Origin: Nesterenkonia sp. F
GTDB taxonomy: Bacteria; Actinomycetota; Actinomycetes; Actinomycetales; Micrococcaceae
Direction: 5' to 3'
Assembly (NCBI RefSeq): GCF_000220985.1
Contig: NZ_AFRW01000118.1
Location: forward strand, 114,218-178,217
Length of the DNA stretch: 64,000 nt
How positions within the stretch are numbered: the first letter of the stretch is position 1; each line of letters starts with the position of its first letter. The notes under the pieces are model-generated. The model was given only the letters and a program-made list of their open reading frames with translations. It did not search any database and was not told where the DNA came from. The position numbers were made by a program, and so were the translations under genes. Shown here in pieces: positions 47,073-57,043 of the stretch.

Positions 47073-48497
47073 ATGCCTTATCTTCCCGCTGGATTCCCCG
47101 ACGGCGCCTGGGTGCCGGACGTCGTCATCGCGCTCGGAGAACAGTTCACCGCCCACGGCCACGAACTCTCGCTGGTCGGCGGGCCGGTCCGCGACCTCTT
47201 TCTGGGGCGCAGCTCGCCGGACCTGGACTTCACCACCGACGCCGACCCGGATCAGATCATCGCCGCGGTCTCCGGCTTCGCCGACGCCCACTGGGACATC
47301 GGCCGCGACTTCGGCACCATCGGGATCCGCAAGGGCGACGACATCCTCGAGGTCACCACCTACCGCGCCGAGGCCTACGACCCGGAGTCCCGCAAGCCGC
47401 AGGTGAGCTTCGGCTCGCGGCTGGAGGACGACCTCGTGCGCCGCGACTTCACCGTCAATGCGATGGCGCTGCGGCTGCCGAGCCTCACCCTGGTCGACCC
47501 GCACGGCGGGGTGAAGGACCTGGTGGCGAAGCATCTGCGCACCCCGGGCGCGCCGGAGGACTCCTTCTCCGACGACCCGCTGCGGATGATGCGCGCCGCG
47601 CGCTTCGCCGCCCAGCTGGGCCTCGACGTCGCCGTCGAGGTCCGCGCGGCGATGAGCGCGATGGCCGACCGGCTGGAGATCGTCTCCGCCGAGCGTGTCC
47701 GCGAGGAGCTGGTCAAGCTGATCACCGGGGCGCACCCGCGGCAGGGCGTGGACCTGATGGTAGAGACCGGCCTGGCCGACGTCGTCCTCCCCGAGATCCC
47801 GGCGCTGCGGCTGGCCGACGACGAGCACCACCGGCACAAGGACGTCTACCAGCACTCGCTGCAGGTGCTCGAGCAGGCGGCGGACCTGGAGACCGACGCC
47901 GACGGCCCGGTGCCCGGCCCCGACTTCGTCCTGCGCTTCGCGGCGCTGATGCACGACGTCGGCAAGCCGCGGACCCGGCGCTTCGAGCCCGGTGGAGCGG
48001 TGAGCTTCCGCCACCACGACGTCGTCGGGGCGAAGATGACGCGCAGGCGCATGCAGGCGCTGCGCTTCGACAAGGACTCCATCAAGGCGGTCAGCCGGCT
48101 GGTGGAGCTGCACATGCGCTTCTACGGCTACGGTGACGCCGGCTGGAGCGACTCGGCGGTGCGGCGCTACGTCACCGACGCCGGGGACCAGCTCGAGCGG
48201 CTGCACCGGCTGACCCGCTCGGACGTGACCACCCGCAACCGGAAGAAGGCCGCGCGGCTCGACCGGGCCTACGACGACCTCGAGCAGCGCATCGCCGAGC
48301 TCGCCGAACAGGAGGAGCTGGCCAGGATCCGCCCGCATCTCGACGGCGAGCAGATCATGGAGATCCTCGGGATCTCCCCGGGCCCGGACGTGGGGAAGGC
48401 GTACCGCTTCCTGCTGGAGCACCGGATGGACCACGGCCCGATCCCCGAGGACGAGGCCGAGCAGCTGCTGCGTCAGTGGTGGGCCGAGCAGGAGTGA
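47073..48497 (+). CDS. CCA tRNA nucleotidyltransferase
   Basis: A 474-residue enzyme that adds CCA to tRNA 3' ends. The class II signature LVGGPVRDLFLGRSSPDLDFTTDADPD starts near residue 33, with the catalytic DLDF Asp pair. RRDFTVNAMAL, the fingers motif DDPLRMMRAARFAAQLG, and an HD-type domain with FAALMHDVGKPRTR follow. Both tRNAs in this window lack an encoded CCA, which fits its need. ATG 47073 was chosen to begin at the conserved MPYLPAGFPD. Its end overlaps the opposite-strand gene by 143 bp. Confidence 0.95.
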   Translation: MPYLPAGFPDGAWVPDVVIALGEQFTAHGHELSLVGGPVRDLFLGRSSPDLDFTTDADPDQIIAAVSGFADAHWDIGRDFGTIGIRKGDDILEVTTYRAEAYDPESRKPQVSFGSRLEDDLVRRDFTVNAMALRLPSLTLVDPHGGVKDLVAKHLRTPGAPEDSFSDDPLRMMRAARFAAQLGLDVAVEVRAAMSAMADRLEIVSAERVREELVKLITGAHPRQGVDLMVETGLADVVLPEIPALRLADDEHHRHKDVYQHSLQVLEQAADLETDADGPVPGPDFVLRFAALMHDVGKPRTRRFEPGGAVSFRHHDVVGAKMTRRRMQALRFDKDSIKAVSRLVELHMRFYGYGDAGWSDSAVRRYVTDAGDQLERLHRLTRSDVTTRNRKKAARLDRAYDDLEQRIAELAEQEELARIRPHLDGEQIMEILGISPGPDVGKAYRFLLEHRMDHGPIPEDEAEQLLRQWWAEQE

Positions 48498-49866
48498 GCG
48501 GCGGCGCCGGGTCCCGACCCGTCCGCACCACATCCTGCTCCGGGCGCATCATGTCGCGGACGACGACGGCCATGATCCACACCGTCGCGGCCACATGACC
48601 CAGCACTGCGGCGACGTAGACGACGTCGTCCATGGTGTGCCGGGTCTCGAAGTCGGAGGTGTTCGCGGCCAGGTGCATCCAGATGGCCCAGAAGTGCGCC
48701 ACCTCCAATGCCTGCCAGATGATCGCGTCCCGCCAGCGCGGGGCGGCCAGCGCGATCAGCGGCACCAGCCAGATCATGAACTGCGGCGAGTAGACCTTGC
48801 TGACCAGCAGGAAGGCCGCGACGATCAGCAGCATCAGCTGGGCGGCGCGCGGGGTGCGCGGGGCGACGAGGCCGAGCACCAGCACACCGGCGCAGGCGGC
48901 GACGAACAGCCCCAGGGCCGCCAGGCTGACCAGCTCGGCCGAGGGCCCGGAACCGCCGTTCGCCTCGGCGATGAGCTGCCAGACGTACCAGGGCGAGGAG
49001 TAGCCGACGCCGCGCTCGGCGGAGAAGACGAAGAACTCGCTCCAGTTCTCCCAGCTGATCAGCATCGCCGGGATGTTCAGCCCCAGCCAGACCACCGCCG
49101 TCGCCGCCAGCGTGCGGCCGAAGCGGCGCAGCCCCATCCCGTCGGGCCGCAGCGCCAGCACCAGCAGCGCACCCAGCAGGAACAGCGGGAAGAGTTTGAA
49201 GGAGACGCCGACGGCGATGAGCGCCCCGGCGGCCAGTTCGCGGCCGCGCAGGTGACAGAGCAGCGCCAGGACCATCGCCGTCGTCGCCCAGAGATCCCAG
49301 TTGATCCCGGCGCCGAGGATGATCGCCGGCGAGGTCGCCACGATGGCGGCATCCCAGCGTCGTCGGCCGGCGGCGGCCATCACCGCCAGCACCAGCACGA
49401 TCCACGCCGCCGCGAGTCCCAGGAAGGTGACGTCCCAGTAGAGCAGCGAGCCGCGCTCGCCCCACCAGTCGAGCATCGGGGCCGCGGCCCCGACGACGCC
49501 GTCGACCCCGGAGGTGATCACCGCCGCCAGCGAGGCGACCAGCCCGGTGAGCACCGGGTACTCGAAGGAGCCGCCGTCGAGGAACGGGCTCCAGGCCTCG
49601 GCGTCGAACCCGCGGTGGGTGTAGAGCGCGGCGACGTCGGAGTAGCAGCCGGCCAGGTAGACCGCGTCCCCTCCCCAGCCGTGGGCGCGGCAGTGCTGCA
49701 TGGACAGCACCGAGAGCAGGATGCTGACCAGCGTCATCGCCACCAGGATCCGCGGCACCGTCCAGAAGCGGCCGCGGCCCGGGTCGCCCAGCCGTCGGCC
49801 GGCGGGCCCGCCGAGGCGGTCGGAGAGATGCCTGATCAGCGGGTCGGAGCGGGTGGGGGCGTCCAT
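48355..49866 (-). CDS. GT87/DUF2029-like polytopic membrane protein
   Basis: A 503-residue membrane protein with about 11-12 hydrophobic helices, resembling glycosyltransferase family 87 (polyprenol-phosphate mannose-type) proteins. [20 protein letters not shown] and [15 protein letters not shown] segments and [16 protein letters not shown] are recognisable family features, with an Asp/Asn-lined extracytoplasmic loop in the first third. The last 45 residues are Arg/Pro/Gly-rich and come from antisense of the CCA-enzyme gene, so the true end may be shortened by an error or be a natural run-on. Substrate unknown; arabinan or mannan lipids are an inference. Confidence 0.75.
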   Translation of the reverse strand: MDAPTRSDPLIRHLSDRLGGPAGRRLGDPGRGRFWTVPRILVAMTLVSILLSVLSMQHCRAHGWGGDAVYLAGCYSDVAALYTHRGFDAEAWSPFLDGGSFEYPVLTGLVASLAAVITSGVDGVVGAAAPMLDWWGERGSLLYWDVTFLGLAAAWIVLVLAVMAAAGRRRWDAAIVATSPAIILGAGINWDLWATTAMVLALLCHLRGRELAAGALIAVGVSFKLFPLFLLGALLVLALRPDGMGLRRFGRTLAATAVVWLGLNIPAMLISWENWSEFFVFSAERGVGYSSPWYVWQLIAEANGGSGPSAELVSLAALGLFVAACAGVLVLGLVAPRTPRAAQLMLLIVAAFLLVSKVYSPQFMIWLVPLIALAAPRWRDAIIWQALEVAHFWAIWMHLAANTSDFETRHTMDDVVYVAAVLGHVAATVWIMAVVVRDMMRPEQDVVRTGRDPAPPLTPARPTTDAAAARPRPRGSGRGPSGAPAGSGTPSPRPGPGRSRGSP

Positions 49867-50023
49867 CGCTTCCACGATATGCGCTGCGCGGCCGGGAGTC
49901 GGGCAGGCCCGGCGGGCGATCTGTGCCGGGTGCGACGGCCGCTCTGACCTGCGGGGCCGGGGAATAGAATCGCCTCCGGCGGTGTCGGACATCACGTCCC
50001 CATCGACGAACCGAGGAGTGCCT

Positions 50024-51109
50024 GTGTCCCCCAGCCCCGTCCGTGTCGCCGTCGCCGGCGTCGGCAACTGCGCCTCGTCCCTGATCCAGGGCGTGGAGAA
50101 TTACCGCGAGGCCCGCACCGACGACGACGTCCCCGGCCTGATGCACGTGCAGTTCGGCGAGCACCACATCTCCGACGTGCAGTTCGTCGCCGCCTTCGAC
50201 GTCGACGAGGAGAAGGTCGGCCTGGACCTCTCCGAGGCGATCCACGCCTCGCAGAACAACACCATGAAGCTCGCCGACGTCCCGCACGCCGGGGTCACCG
50301 TCCAGCGCGGGCCGACGCTCGACGGGCTGGGTCGCTACTACCGCGAGACCATCGACGAGTCCTCCGCCGAGCCGGTCGACGTCGCCGCCGCGCTGCGTGC
50401 CGCCGCCGTCGACGTGCTGGTCATCTACCTGCCGGTGGGATCGCAGGAGGCGACCGAGCACTATGTGCAGGCCGCCCTCGACGCCGGCGTCGCGGTGGTC
50501 AACGCGCTGCCGGTGTTCATCGCCAGCACCGAGGAATGGGCGCAGAAGTTCGTCGAGGCCGGGCTGCCGATCGTCGGCGACGACATCAAGTCGCAGATCG
50601 GGGCGACGATCACCCACCGCGAGCTGGCCGCGCTCTTCGAGTCCCGCGGGGTGACGCTGGATCGGACGCATCAGCTCAACGTCGGCGGCAACATGGACTT
50701 CAAGAACATGCTCGAGCGCGAGCGGCTGGAGTCGAAGAAGACCTCCAAGACGCAGGCGGTCACCTCCAACACCTCCGCCGAGCTCGGCGCGGGCGACGTG
50801 CACATCGGTCCCTCGGACCACGTGCAGTGGCTCGACGACCGCAAGTGGGCCTACGTCCGCCTGGAGGGGCGCACCTTCGGCGACGCCCCGGTGGCGCTGG
50901 AGTACAAGCTCGAGGTCTGGGACTCGCCGAACTCCGCCGGGGTGATCATCGATGCCGTCCGCGCGGCGAAGATCGGCCTGGATCGCGGCCTCGCCGGGCC
51001 GCTGACCTCTGCGTCGAGCTACTTCATGAAGTCCCCGCCGGAGCAGCTGCACGACACCGTCGCCCGGGAGAAGGTCGAGGCCTTCATCCGGGGTGAGATC
51101 GAGCGCTGA
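50024..51109 (+). CDS. ino1: Inositol-3-phosphate synthase
   Basis: A 361-residue enzyme that converts glucose-6-phosphate to inositol-3-phosphate using NAD, the first step to inositol for phosphatidylinositol and mycothiol. [18 protein letters not shown] is the NAD-binding start. The catalytic region [27 protein letters not shown] lies near residue 225, and the C-terminal [14 protein letters not shown] follows. GTG 50024 has GAGGA six bases upstream; GTG 50018 is possible. It is followed by a large inverted repeat. Confidence 0.96.
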   Translation: MSPSPVRVAVAGVGNCASSLIQGVENYREARTDDDVPGLMHVQFGEHHISDVQFVAAFDVDEEKVGLDLSEAIHASQNNTMKLADVPHAGVTVQRGPTLDGLGRYYRETIDESSAEPVDVAAALRAAAVDVLVIYLPVGSQEATEHYVQAALDAGVAVVNALPVFIASTEEWAQKFVEAGLPIVGDDIKSQIGATITHRELAALFESRGVTLDRTHQLNVGGNMDFKNMLERERLESKKTSKTQAVTSNTSAELGAGDVHIGPSDHVQWLDDRKWAYVRLEGRTFGDAPVALEYKLEVWDSPNSAGVIIDAVRAAKIGLDRGLAGPLTSASSYFMKSPPEQLHDTVAREKVEAFIRGEIER

Positions 51110-51174
51110 GCCTGGAGTTGCCGCGGGAGGTGCTGGTGGGGGCGCTTCCCGCCCCCTGCCCCTCCTCCTGCTCA

Positions 51175-51254
51175 TCGAGTGGCGGCTCCCAGCGACATCT
51201 CGGCCCACGACACGGCGTGTCGGCGGGGAGATGCCGCTGGGAGCCGCCACTCGA
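51175..51254. repeat. 80-bp inverted repeat with 27-bp arms
   Basis: The arms at 51175-51201 and 51228-51254 are complementary with a single mismatch, and the 26-nt loop itself contains a second hairpin (CGACAC/GTGTCG). It lies between ino1 and the DUF418 gene. It can act as a terminator for ino1 but is far larger than needed, so it may be a REP-like or miniature mobile element. Confidence 0.8.
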
Positions 51255-51299
51255 CGCGGGGGCCGGACGGGACCCTCGCGTCGCCTCTACGCTGGGGCC

Positions 51300-52706
51300 A
51301 TGAGCCCGGCCCCGCAGCCTCCCCCCTCGGCCGAGTCCCGGCCGCGCCGCCTGCCCGCCGTCGACGCGCTGCGGGCGCTGGCCCTGCTCGGGATCCTCGC
51401 GGTCAACATCTGGTTCTTCGCCGATCCGGTCCGGCTGGTCGGCGGGGAGCCGACGACGGCGGCGCCGACCGTCGCCGACCAGCTGGTCGCGCTGGTCGTC
51501 ACCGTGGTCTTCGAGGCGAAGTCCTATGTGCTCTTCTCCTTCCTCTTCGGGCTCTCCTTCGTCCACCAACAGGCCGCCGCCTGGCGCGCGGGCACCTCGG
51601 AGAGCGGACGGACGCTGCGCCGGATGCTGGTGCTGGCCGTGCTCGGCGTGCTCCACGGGATCCTGCTCTTCGCCGGCGACATCCTGCTGGCCTACGCGAT
51701 CCTCGGGGTGCTGCTGCTGGCGCTGCGCGGACTGCGCACGCGCACCGCGCTGGTGCTCGCCGTCGTCGTCGCCGCCGGCTTCTCTCTGGTGATCCTCGGC
51801 ATCGGGGCGCTCGCGGCGCTGCTCTCCGGCACGCCGGGATTCGCCGAGGCGCTGCCGGAGACGCCCGACGCCGCGGCCGCCGTCGCCGCCTACACCGGAC
51901 CGCTGCCCGAGTACCTGGCCTTCCAGCTCGCCCGGTGGGCCGCGCTCGCGCCGTCGATCCTCTTCGGTCAGGGGATCATGGCCTTCGCCGCCTTCCTCGT
52001 CGGCCTCGCCGCGGCCCGCGCGCAGGTGCTCGAGCGCATCCTCGACCGCTCGGCCGCACGCCCGATCCCGACCGGTCTGCTGGTCGCGATCCTGCTGCCG
52101 AGTCTGCTGGTCGGCCTGGCGCTGTCGACGACGGCGGCTGTGCTGCGCCACGGCCTCCCCGGCGCGCCGACGACGCCTCAGCCGGCCGAGAGTCTGCTGG
52201 CCTCCGGGCTGAGCCTGGTCGCCGGACCGATCCAGGCGACCGGTGCGACGATCCTCGTCCTGATGGTGCTGCGCAGTCGTCCAGGAGCCCGGCTCACCGC
52301 CGCGCTGGCCCCGGCCGGGCGGATGACGCTGACGAACTACCTGGGTCAGTCGCTGGTGCTCGCGCTGCTCTTCTCCGGACTCGGCCTCGGGCTGGCCGGC
52401 GAGGTCTCCGGCGTCGTCGTCGGATCGCTGATCGTGCTGATCGTGGGGCGTCCAGCTGCTGGTCTCGGCGCTGTGGATGCGCAGCTTCCGCACCGGCCCG
52501 CTGGAGATCCCGCTGCGTGCGATCACCTATGCCGATCTCCGGACCGGCGAGCGGTCCGACGGGGGAACGTCTCCTCCTCAGGGATGAGCCTCGGCGTGCG
52601 GGGCGACGTCGAGGCGGAGGAGAAGATCACCCCCCGGGGTGAAGCCGGGCACCTCCGTGCGGTCATAGCGTGGGTCTCGAGATCACACGGGAAGGGAGAT
52701 CCATGA
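51300..52706 (+). CDS. DUF418 family membrane protein, C-terminus frameshifted
   Basis: As read, a 468-residue protein with about 10 hydrophobic helices. The start LPAVDALRALALLGILAVNIWFF and SYVLFSFLFGLSF are standard for the DUF418 family. At the G run 52444-52447 the frame changes: dropping one G continues as VQLLVSALWMRSFRTGPLEI and so on to a TGA at 52587, a normal DUF418 ending (about 428 residues). As read, the final 80 residues are wrong-frame Arg/Gly-rich sequence. This is either a one-base insertion or a sequencing error. Confidence 0.75.
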   Translation: MSPAPQPPPSAESRPRRLPAVDALRALALLGILAVNIWFFADPVRLVGGEPTTAAPTVADQLVALVVTVVFEAKSYVLFSFLFGLSFVHQQAAAWRAGTSESGRTLRRMLVLAVLGVLHGILLFAGDILLAYAILGVLLLALRGLRTRTALVLAVVVAAGFSLVILGIGALAALLSGTPGFAEALPETPDAAAAVAAYTGPLPEYLAFQLARWAALAPSILFGQGIMAFAAFLVGLAAARAQVLERILDRSAARPIPTGLLVAILLPSLLVGLALSTTAAVLRHGLPGAPTTPQPAESLLASGLSLVAGPIQATGATILVLMVLRSRPGARLTAALAPAGRMTLTNYLGQSLVLALLFSGLGLGLAGEVSGVVVGSLIVLIVGRPAAGLGAVDAQLPHRPAGDPAACDHLCRSPDRRAVRRGNVSSSGMSLGVRGDVEAEEKITPRGEAGHLRAVIAWVSRSHGKGDP

Positions 52707-53665
52707 TCACCGCAGAATCCCTGACGAAGACCTACGGGAGCACCACCGCGGTCGACGACGTCAGCTTCACCGCCGAGCCGGGGCGCGTCACCGGGTTCCT
52801 GGGGCCCAACGGCGCCGGGAAGTCCACCACGATGCGCATGGCCATGGGACTGGACCGCCCCACCCACGGGTCGATCACCGTCAACGGCCGCCGACTGGCC
52901 GAGCACCGGGCCCCGCTGCGCGAGGTCGGCGCGGTCCTCGACGCCGGTGCGACCCACCCGGGCCGCACCGGTCGGCAGCATCTGCGGGTGCTGGCCGCCA
53001 CCCACGGGATCAGCCGGCGACGCGTCGACGACGTCATCGATCTGACCGGCATGGAGTCGGCGGCGACCAAACGGATCGCCGGCTACTCGCTGGGCATGAA
53101 CCAGCGACTGGGCATCGCCGCCGCGCTGCTGGGCGACCCGGCCACGCTGATCTTCGACGAGCCGGTCAACGGCCTCGACCCGGAGGGCGTGCGCTGGGTC
53201 CGGCAGATGGTCCGTCAGCTCGCCGCCGAGGGGCGGACCGTCTTCATCTCGTCGCATCTGATGGCCGAGATGGCCCAGACCGCCGACCACCTGGTGGTGC
53301 TCGGCCGCGGCAGAGTGCTGGCCGACATGCCCATCCAGGACCTCATCGACGCCTCGGGCGAGGCGCGGGTGCTGGTGCGCTCGCAGGACGCCTCGACGCT
53401 GATGAACGCGCTGTCGGCCCAGGACGTCACGCTCGTCGCCCGCGACGCCGAGACCTTCGAGGTCACCGGCCTCGACGCCCGGACCGTCGGCCGTCGGGCC
53501 CAGGAGGTCGGCGCGGTGCTGCACGAGCTCACCCCGCTGCAGTCCTCGCTGGAGGACTCCTACATGAAGCTCACCGACCACGCGGTCCAGTACCGCAGCG
53601 GGGCGGCGACGGCCGACGTCGCCTCGACCGGCCCCTCGGCCGCCGCCCCGGAAGGAGTGCGCTGA
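52703..53665 (+). CDS. ABC transporter ATP-binding protein
   Basis: A 320-residue ATPase for an ABC-2 exporter. Walker A GPNGAGKST is near residue 36, the signature is YSLGMNQRLGI near residue 130, Walker B is TLIFDEPVNGLDPEG near residue 150, and the H-loop is SSHLM. The modified signature and N-Asp Walker B are characteristic of bacitracin/lantibiotic-type exporters. ATG 52703 has GGGAGA upstream. Its stop overlaps the permease start by one base. Confidence 0.93.
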   Translation: MITAESLTKTYGSTTAVDDVSFTAEPGRVTGFLGPNGAGKSTTMRMAMGLDRPTHGSITVNGRRLAEHRAPLREVGAVLDAGATHPGRTGRQHLRVLAATHGISRRRVDDVIDLTGMESAATKRIAGYSLGMNQRLGIAAALLGDPATLIFDEPVNGLDPEGVRWVRQMVRQLAAEGRTVFISSHLMAEMAQTADHLVVLGRGRVLADMPIQDLIDASGEARVLVRSQDASTLMNALSAQDVTLVARDAETFEVTGLDARTVGRRAQEVGAVLHELTPLQSSLEDSYMKLTDHAVQYRSGAATADVASTGPSAAAPEGVR

Positions 53666-54630
53666 TGACCCCGCAGACCGCCGACGATCGGCTGAACACC
53701 AGTTCCATGGACTCTCCCGGCACCGGTCCAGGACCGGTCGCGGCGACCGGCTCGCCGGCGGCGTCGGCGACGTCGTCCGTCGAGGGCCGGCTGAGCTTCG
53801 CCCGCGCGCTGCGCGCCGAGCTGATGAAGATCCGCGTGCTGCGCTCCAGCTGGTGGCTCTCGGCCATCGCGCTGGTGCTCGTGGTCGGCTTCACCGGGCT
53901 GACCCTGCTGTCCTTCAACGCCATGCGTTCCATGCAGGAGCAGGGCATGCCGGACGGGGCTCAGATGCCCGAGCAGAGCGACGCTGATCTGATGCGTCAG
54001 CTGCTCACCAACGGCACCGGGGGACTGGCCTTCGCCGGGATCCTGCTGGGCTGCGTGGGCATCATCGCGATCTCCTCGGAGTTCGGCACCGGCTCGATCC
54101 GCTCCTCGGCGAACGCTGTCCCCCGTCGCGGACTCTTCGCGGCCGCGAAGCTGACCGCGGTGGCCATCACCGCCGCCGTCGTCGGCGCGGTGCTGATCAT
54201 CGCCTCGACGGCCATCATCCTGGCCTTCGCCGCCGGCGAGGGACTGCTCGGCGCCGCCGACTCCGGCGAGGTCTGGCAGTCGGCGCTGACGAACTGGCTG
54301 TCGATGATCATCGTGACCCTGCTGGCCTGCGGGCTGGGGCTGCTGCTGCGCAGCACCGCCGGGGCGATCGTCACGCTGACGATGTTCCTCTTCGTGGTGC
54401 AGATCGCGCTGGGCATCCTCTCCGGCATGACGCAGAACGCCGAGTTCGTGGAGTTCCTGGCCACCTGGGAGTTCGGGAACCTGCTCTCCAGCCTCACCCA
54501 GCTGCGCGAGCCCACCGGTGAGGCCTACGACCTCTCGGTGAGCACCGGGACCGCGATCGTGGGGCTGCTGGCCTGGCTGGCCGCGGTGATCGTCCCGGCG
54601 ACGGTGCTCTTCCAGAAGAGGGACGTGTGA
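53665..54630 (+). CDS. ABC-2 type transporter permease
   Basis: A 321-residue membrane subunit with six hydrophobic segments and a 40-residue polar N-terminus. LRAELMKIRVLRSSWWL introduces the first helix; the GGLAFAGILLGCVGIIAISSEFGTGSIRSS motif is typical of ABC-2 permeases. It ends 69 bases before the histidine kinase gene, so it is probably co-transcribed with or regulated by the two-component system. Substrate unknown. Confidence 0.88.
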   Translation: MTPQTADDRLNTSSMDSPGTGPGPVAATGSPAASATSSVEGRLSFARALRAELMKIRVLRSSWWLSAIALVLVVGFTGLTLLSFNAMRSMQEQGMPDGAQMPEQSDADLMRQLLTNGTGGLAFAGILLGCVGIIAISSEFGTGSIRSSANAVPRRGLFAAAKLTAVAITAAVVGAVLIIASTAIILAFAAGEGLLGAADSGEVWQSALTNWLSMIIVTLLACGLGLLLRSTAGAIVTLTMFLFVVQIALGILSGMTQNAEFVEFLATWEFGNLLSSLTQLREPTGEAYDLSVSTGTAIVGLLAWLAAVIVPATVLFQKRDV

Positions 54631-54699
54631 GCCGGTCCGCGACGTCGGCGGCGGAGGCCGGCAGCGGGCTGATCGCCGCCGCCGTCGCCCAGTAGGCTC

Positions 54700-56214
54700 A
54701 TGACCATGGAGTCCGTGTCCACAGTCCGCGGCGGCGCAGCCCAGGAGGGCCCGGTCGCCGGCCCGGTCGCCGGCCCGGCCGCCGATCCGGCCGCCGGGAG
54801 GCAGCCGCCGGGCTGGGACCAGCTGGCCATGGTGCGGCAGCGCGGCGTGCGCGGCTGGTTCCGCCGCCACCCGCGGGTGATGAACCTGACCGTCAGCGGC
54901 ATCTATCTGCTGCTGGCCGCCTGGACGCTGCCGATCGCCTTCCTCGACATCGGCGCCGAGGCCCGGGGCGTGGCCGTGGCCTGCGGCGCCATCGTGCTGC
55001 TGCTGCTCGCCCGGCACCGGTGGCCGCTGGTGATCACCGTGCTGGTCACCGTCGCCGAGGCGTTCAGCCTCTGGCTCTATCCCTGGCAGGGCGCCCAGAT
55101 GGTGGGCACCTGCTTGGCCCTCTACTGCGTCGGTCTGCATCGGGGGCTGCGCACGGCGGTGATCACCGCGGTGCTGGCGATCGGTCTGGGGTACACGCCG
55201 ATGCTGCGCTTCGACGCCTGGCAGCGGCAACATCCCGACGCCGACTTCTGGCATGAGATCTTCCAGGCCTATTCGAGTCCGCAGGAGGCGGTGCTGCCGT
55301 CGATCGTGATGATGCTGCTGGCGGGCGCCCTCTCCGGAGGCATCGGCGCCTCGGTGCGCCGCGGGCGCGAGCATCAGCGCGAGATCCTGGAGTGGGCGCG
55401 CCGTGCCGGCGACCTGGCCCAGCTGGGCGAGCGCAACCGGATCGCCCGGGAGATGCACGACGTCGTCGCGCACTCGCTGTCGGTGATGATCTCGCTGGCC
55501 GACGGCGCGCGGGTCGTCTCCCGCCGCGATCCCGACCGGGCCGAGGAGGTCCTCGGCGAGCTCTCCTCGACCGGGAGGACTGCACTGGCCGACATGCGCC
55601 GGGTCATCGGCGTGCTCCGACAGGGCGAGGATGTGGAGAGCGCCCGGCGTCCGGCGCAGGAGTCGCTGGACGAGCTCTTCGAGGGCTTCCGTCGGGTGGG
55701 ACTGCCGCTGACGGTGACCATCTCCGGCCCGCCGCTGCCCGAGGACGCGGCCTTCGAGCTGACCGTCCACCGGATCATGCAGGAGGCGCTGACCAATGTG
55801 CTGCGCTACGGTCGGCGGGTCACCGACGTGCAGGTCAGCATCGAGCACGAGCCCGGGCCCGACGCCGACGAGCGGGCCCGGCATGAGGAGCAGGGGCTCT
55901 CCGTCGAGGACCAGCAGGCCCTGGGGCTCTGCCCCGACGGACAGGTGGTGCTCACCATCGCCGACGACGGTCTGCCGCCCGAGCAGGGGACGCCGCGCGA
56001 GTCGGTGGGCTCGGGACAGGGCATCCGCGGCATGGGGGAGCGGGCCGGCTTCTACCGGGGATCCGTCTACGCCGGGCCGCGGGCCGGCCGCGGCTGGGTG
56101 GTCCGAGCGGTGCTGGAGCCCCCGCGGCGGCCGGAGAGCGGCGCCCGGGGCGGAGCGACGACGGACGAGGGGACTGATGAGGGGAACGACGAGGGGGATC
56201 ACGATGGACGATGA
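54700..56214 (+). CDS. Sensor histidine kinase, NarL/LiaS-like
   Basis: A 504-residue kinase. Residues 1-60 are low complexity. About five hydrophobic helices lie between residues 65 and 225. The HisKA_3 phosphoacceptor is in ERNRIAREMHDVVAHSLSVM near residue 253, and the ATPase N-box QEALTNVLRYG is near residue 365 with G-box GSGQGIRGMGERA near 443. An acidic insert interrupts the ATPase domain. It overlaps the response-regulator start by 11 bases, forming a two-component pair controlling, by inference, the ABC genes on either side. Confidence 0.93.
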   Translation: MTMESVSTVRGGAAQEGPVAGPVAGPAADPAAGRQPPGWDQLAMVRQRGVRGWFRRHPRVMNLTVSGIYLLLAAWTLPIAFLDIGAEARGVAVACGAIVLLLLARHRWPLVITVLVTVAEAFSLWLYPWQGAQMVGTCLALYCVGLHRGLRTAVITAVLAIGLGYTPMLRFDAWQRQHPDADFWHEIFQAYSSPQEAVLPSIVMMLLAGALSGGIGASVRRGREHQREILEWARRAGDLAQLGERNRIAREMHDVVAHSLSVMISLADGARVVSRRDPDRAEEVLGELSSTGRTALADMRRVIGVLRQGEDVESARRPAQESLDELFEGFRRVGLPLTVTISGPPLPEDAAFELTVHRIMQEALTNVLRYGRRVTDVQVSIEHEPGPDADERARHEEQGLSVEDQQALGLCPDGQVVLTIADDGLPPEQGTPRESVGSGQGIRGMGERAGFYRGSVYAGPRAGRGWVVRAVLEPPRRPESGARGGATTDEGTDEGNDEGDHDGR

Positions 56215-57043
56215 GACGCAGGACGGGGCGCGCGGCGCCGAGAGGTCGAGCGCCGAGGGCCCGGTGCGCGTGATGCTGGTCGACGATCAGCACCTGCTGC
56301 GCATGGGGTTCCGGCTGATCCTGGAGGGCGAGGACGACGTCGAGGTGGTCGGCGAGTCCGCCGACGGCGTCGAGGCGCTGGAGGCGCTGCGCGCGCAGGG
56401 CCCGGAGACCCGGCCGCATGTGGTGCTGATGGACGTGCGGATGCCGCGCATGGACGGCATCGAGGCGACCCGCCGGATCGTCGAGGAGATGCCCGAGGTG
56501 CGGGTGATCATCCTGACCACCTTCGACGTCGACGAGTATGCCTTCTCCGGGCTGCAGGCCGGGGCCAGCGCCTTCCTGCTCAAGGACGTCGCGCCGGAGG
56601 ATCTGGTCAGCGCCGTGCGCGTGGTCTCGGAGGGAGACGCCGTCGTCGCCCCGCGGATCACCCAGCGGCTGCTGGAGACCTATGTGCGCTCGCCGGAGGA
56701 GCGCGGCGAGGCTCCTGCGGCCGGCTCCCGGGTCGAGGCGACGCCGCCGGCCGCCGTCGCGGAGCCCGCCGACGAGGCGGGCGATGCCGGGCAGCCGCGG
56801 CCCGACGGCGCGCGGATCGCCGCGGCCCTGGACGACGGCGTGGTGCGCGAGCCGCTGACCCAGCGCGAGGCCGAGGTGCTCTTCGCCGTCGCCGAGGGGC
56901 TGTCCAATGCCGAGATCGCCGCCCGGCTCTTCCTCTCCGAGGCGACGGTGAAGACCCATGTGCGGCGCATCCTGACCAAGCTGCAGCTCCGCGACCGCGT
57001 GCAGGCGGTGGTCTACGCGTACCAGACGGGGCTGGTGCGGTGA
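56204..57043 (+). CDS. LuxR-type response regulator
   Basis: A 279-residue regulator. The receiver domain has VMLVDDQHLLRMGF, phospho-acceptor Asp in LMDVRMPRMDG near residue 75, and LLKD near residue 125. A 55-residue Ala/Pro/Glu linker separates it from the LuxR HTH (LTQREAEVLFAVAEGLSNAEIAARLFLSEATVKTHVRRIL, in order). It overlaps the next ABC gene by four bases. Confidence 0.94.
   Translation: MDDETQDGARGAERSSAEGPVRVMLVDDQHLLRMGFRLILEGEDDVEVVGESADGVEALEALRAQGPETRPHVVLMDVRMPRMDGIEATRRIVEEMPEVRVIILTTFDVDEYAFSGLQAGASAFLLKDVAPEDLVSAVRVVSEGDAVVAPRITQRLLETYVRSPEERGEAPAAGSRVEATPPAAVAEPADEAGDAGQPRPDGARIAAALDDGVVREPLTQREAEVLFAVAEGLSNAEIAARLFLSEATVKTHVRRILTKLQLRDRVQAVVYAYQTGLVR

Noticed and set aside
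51175..51254. CRISPR array or attachment site
   Set aside because: Only one inverted repeat, no direct-repeat series and no spacers. No integrase or cas genes are in the window.
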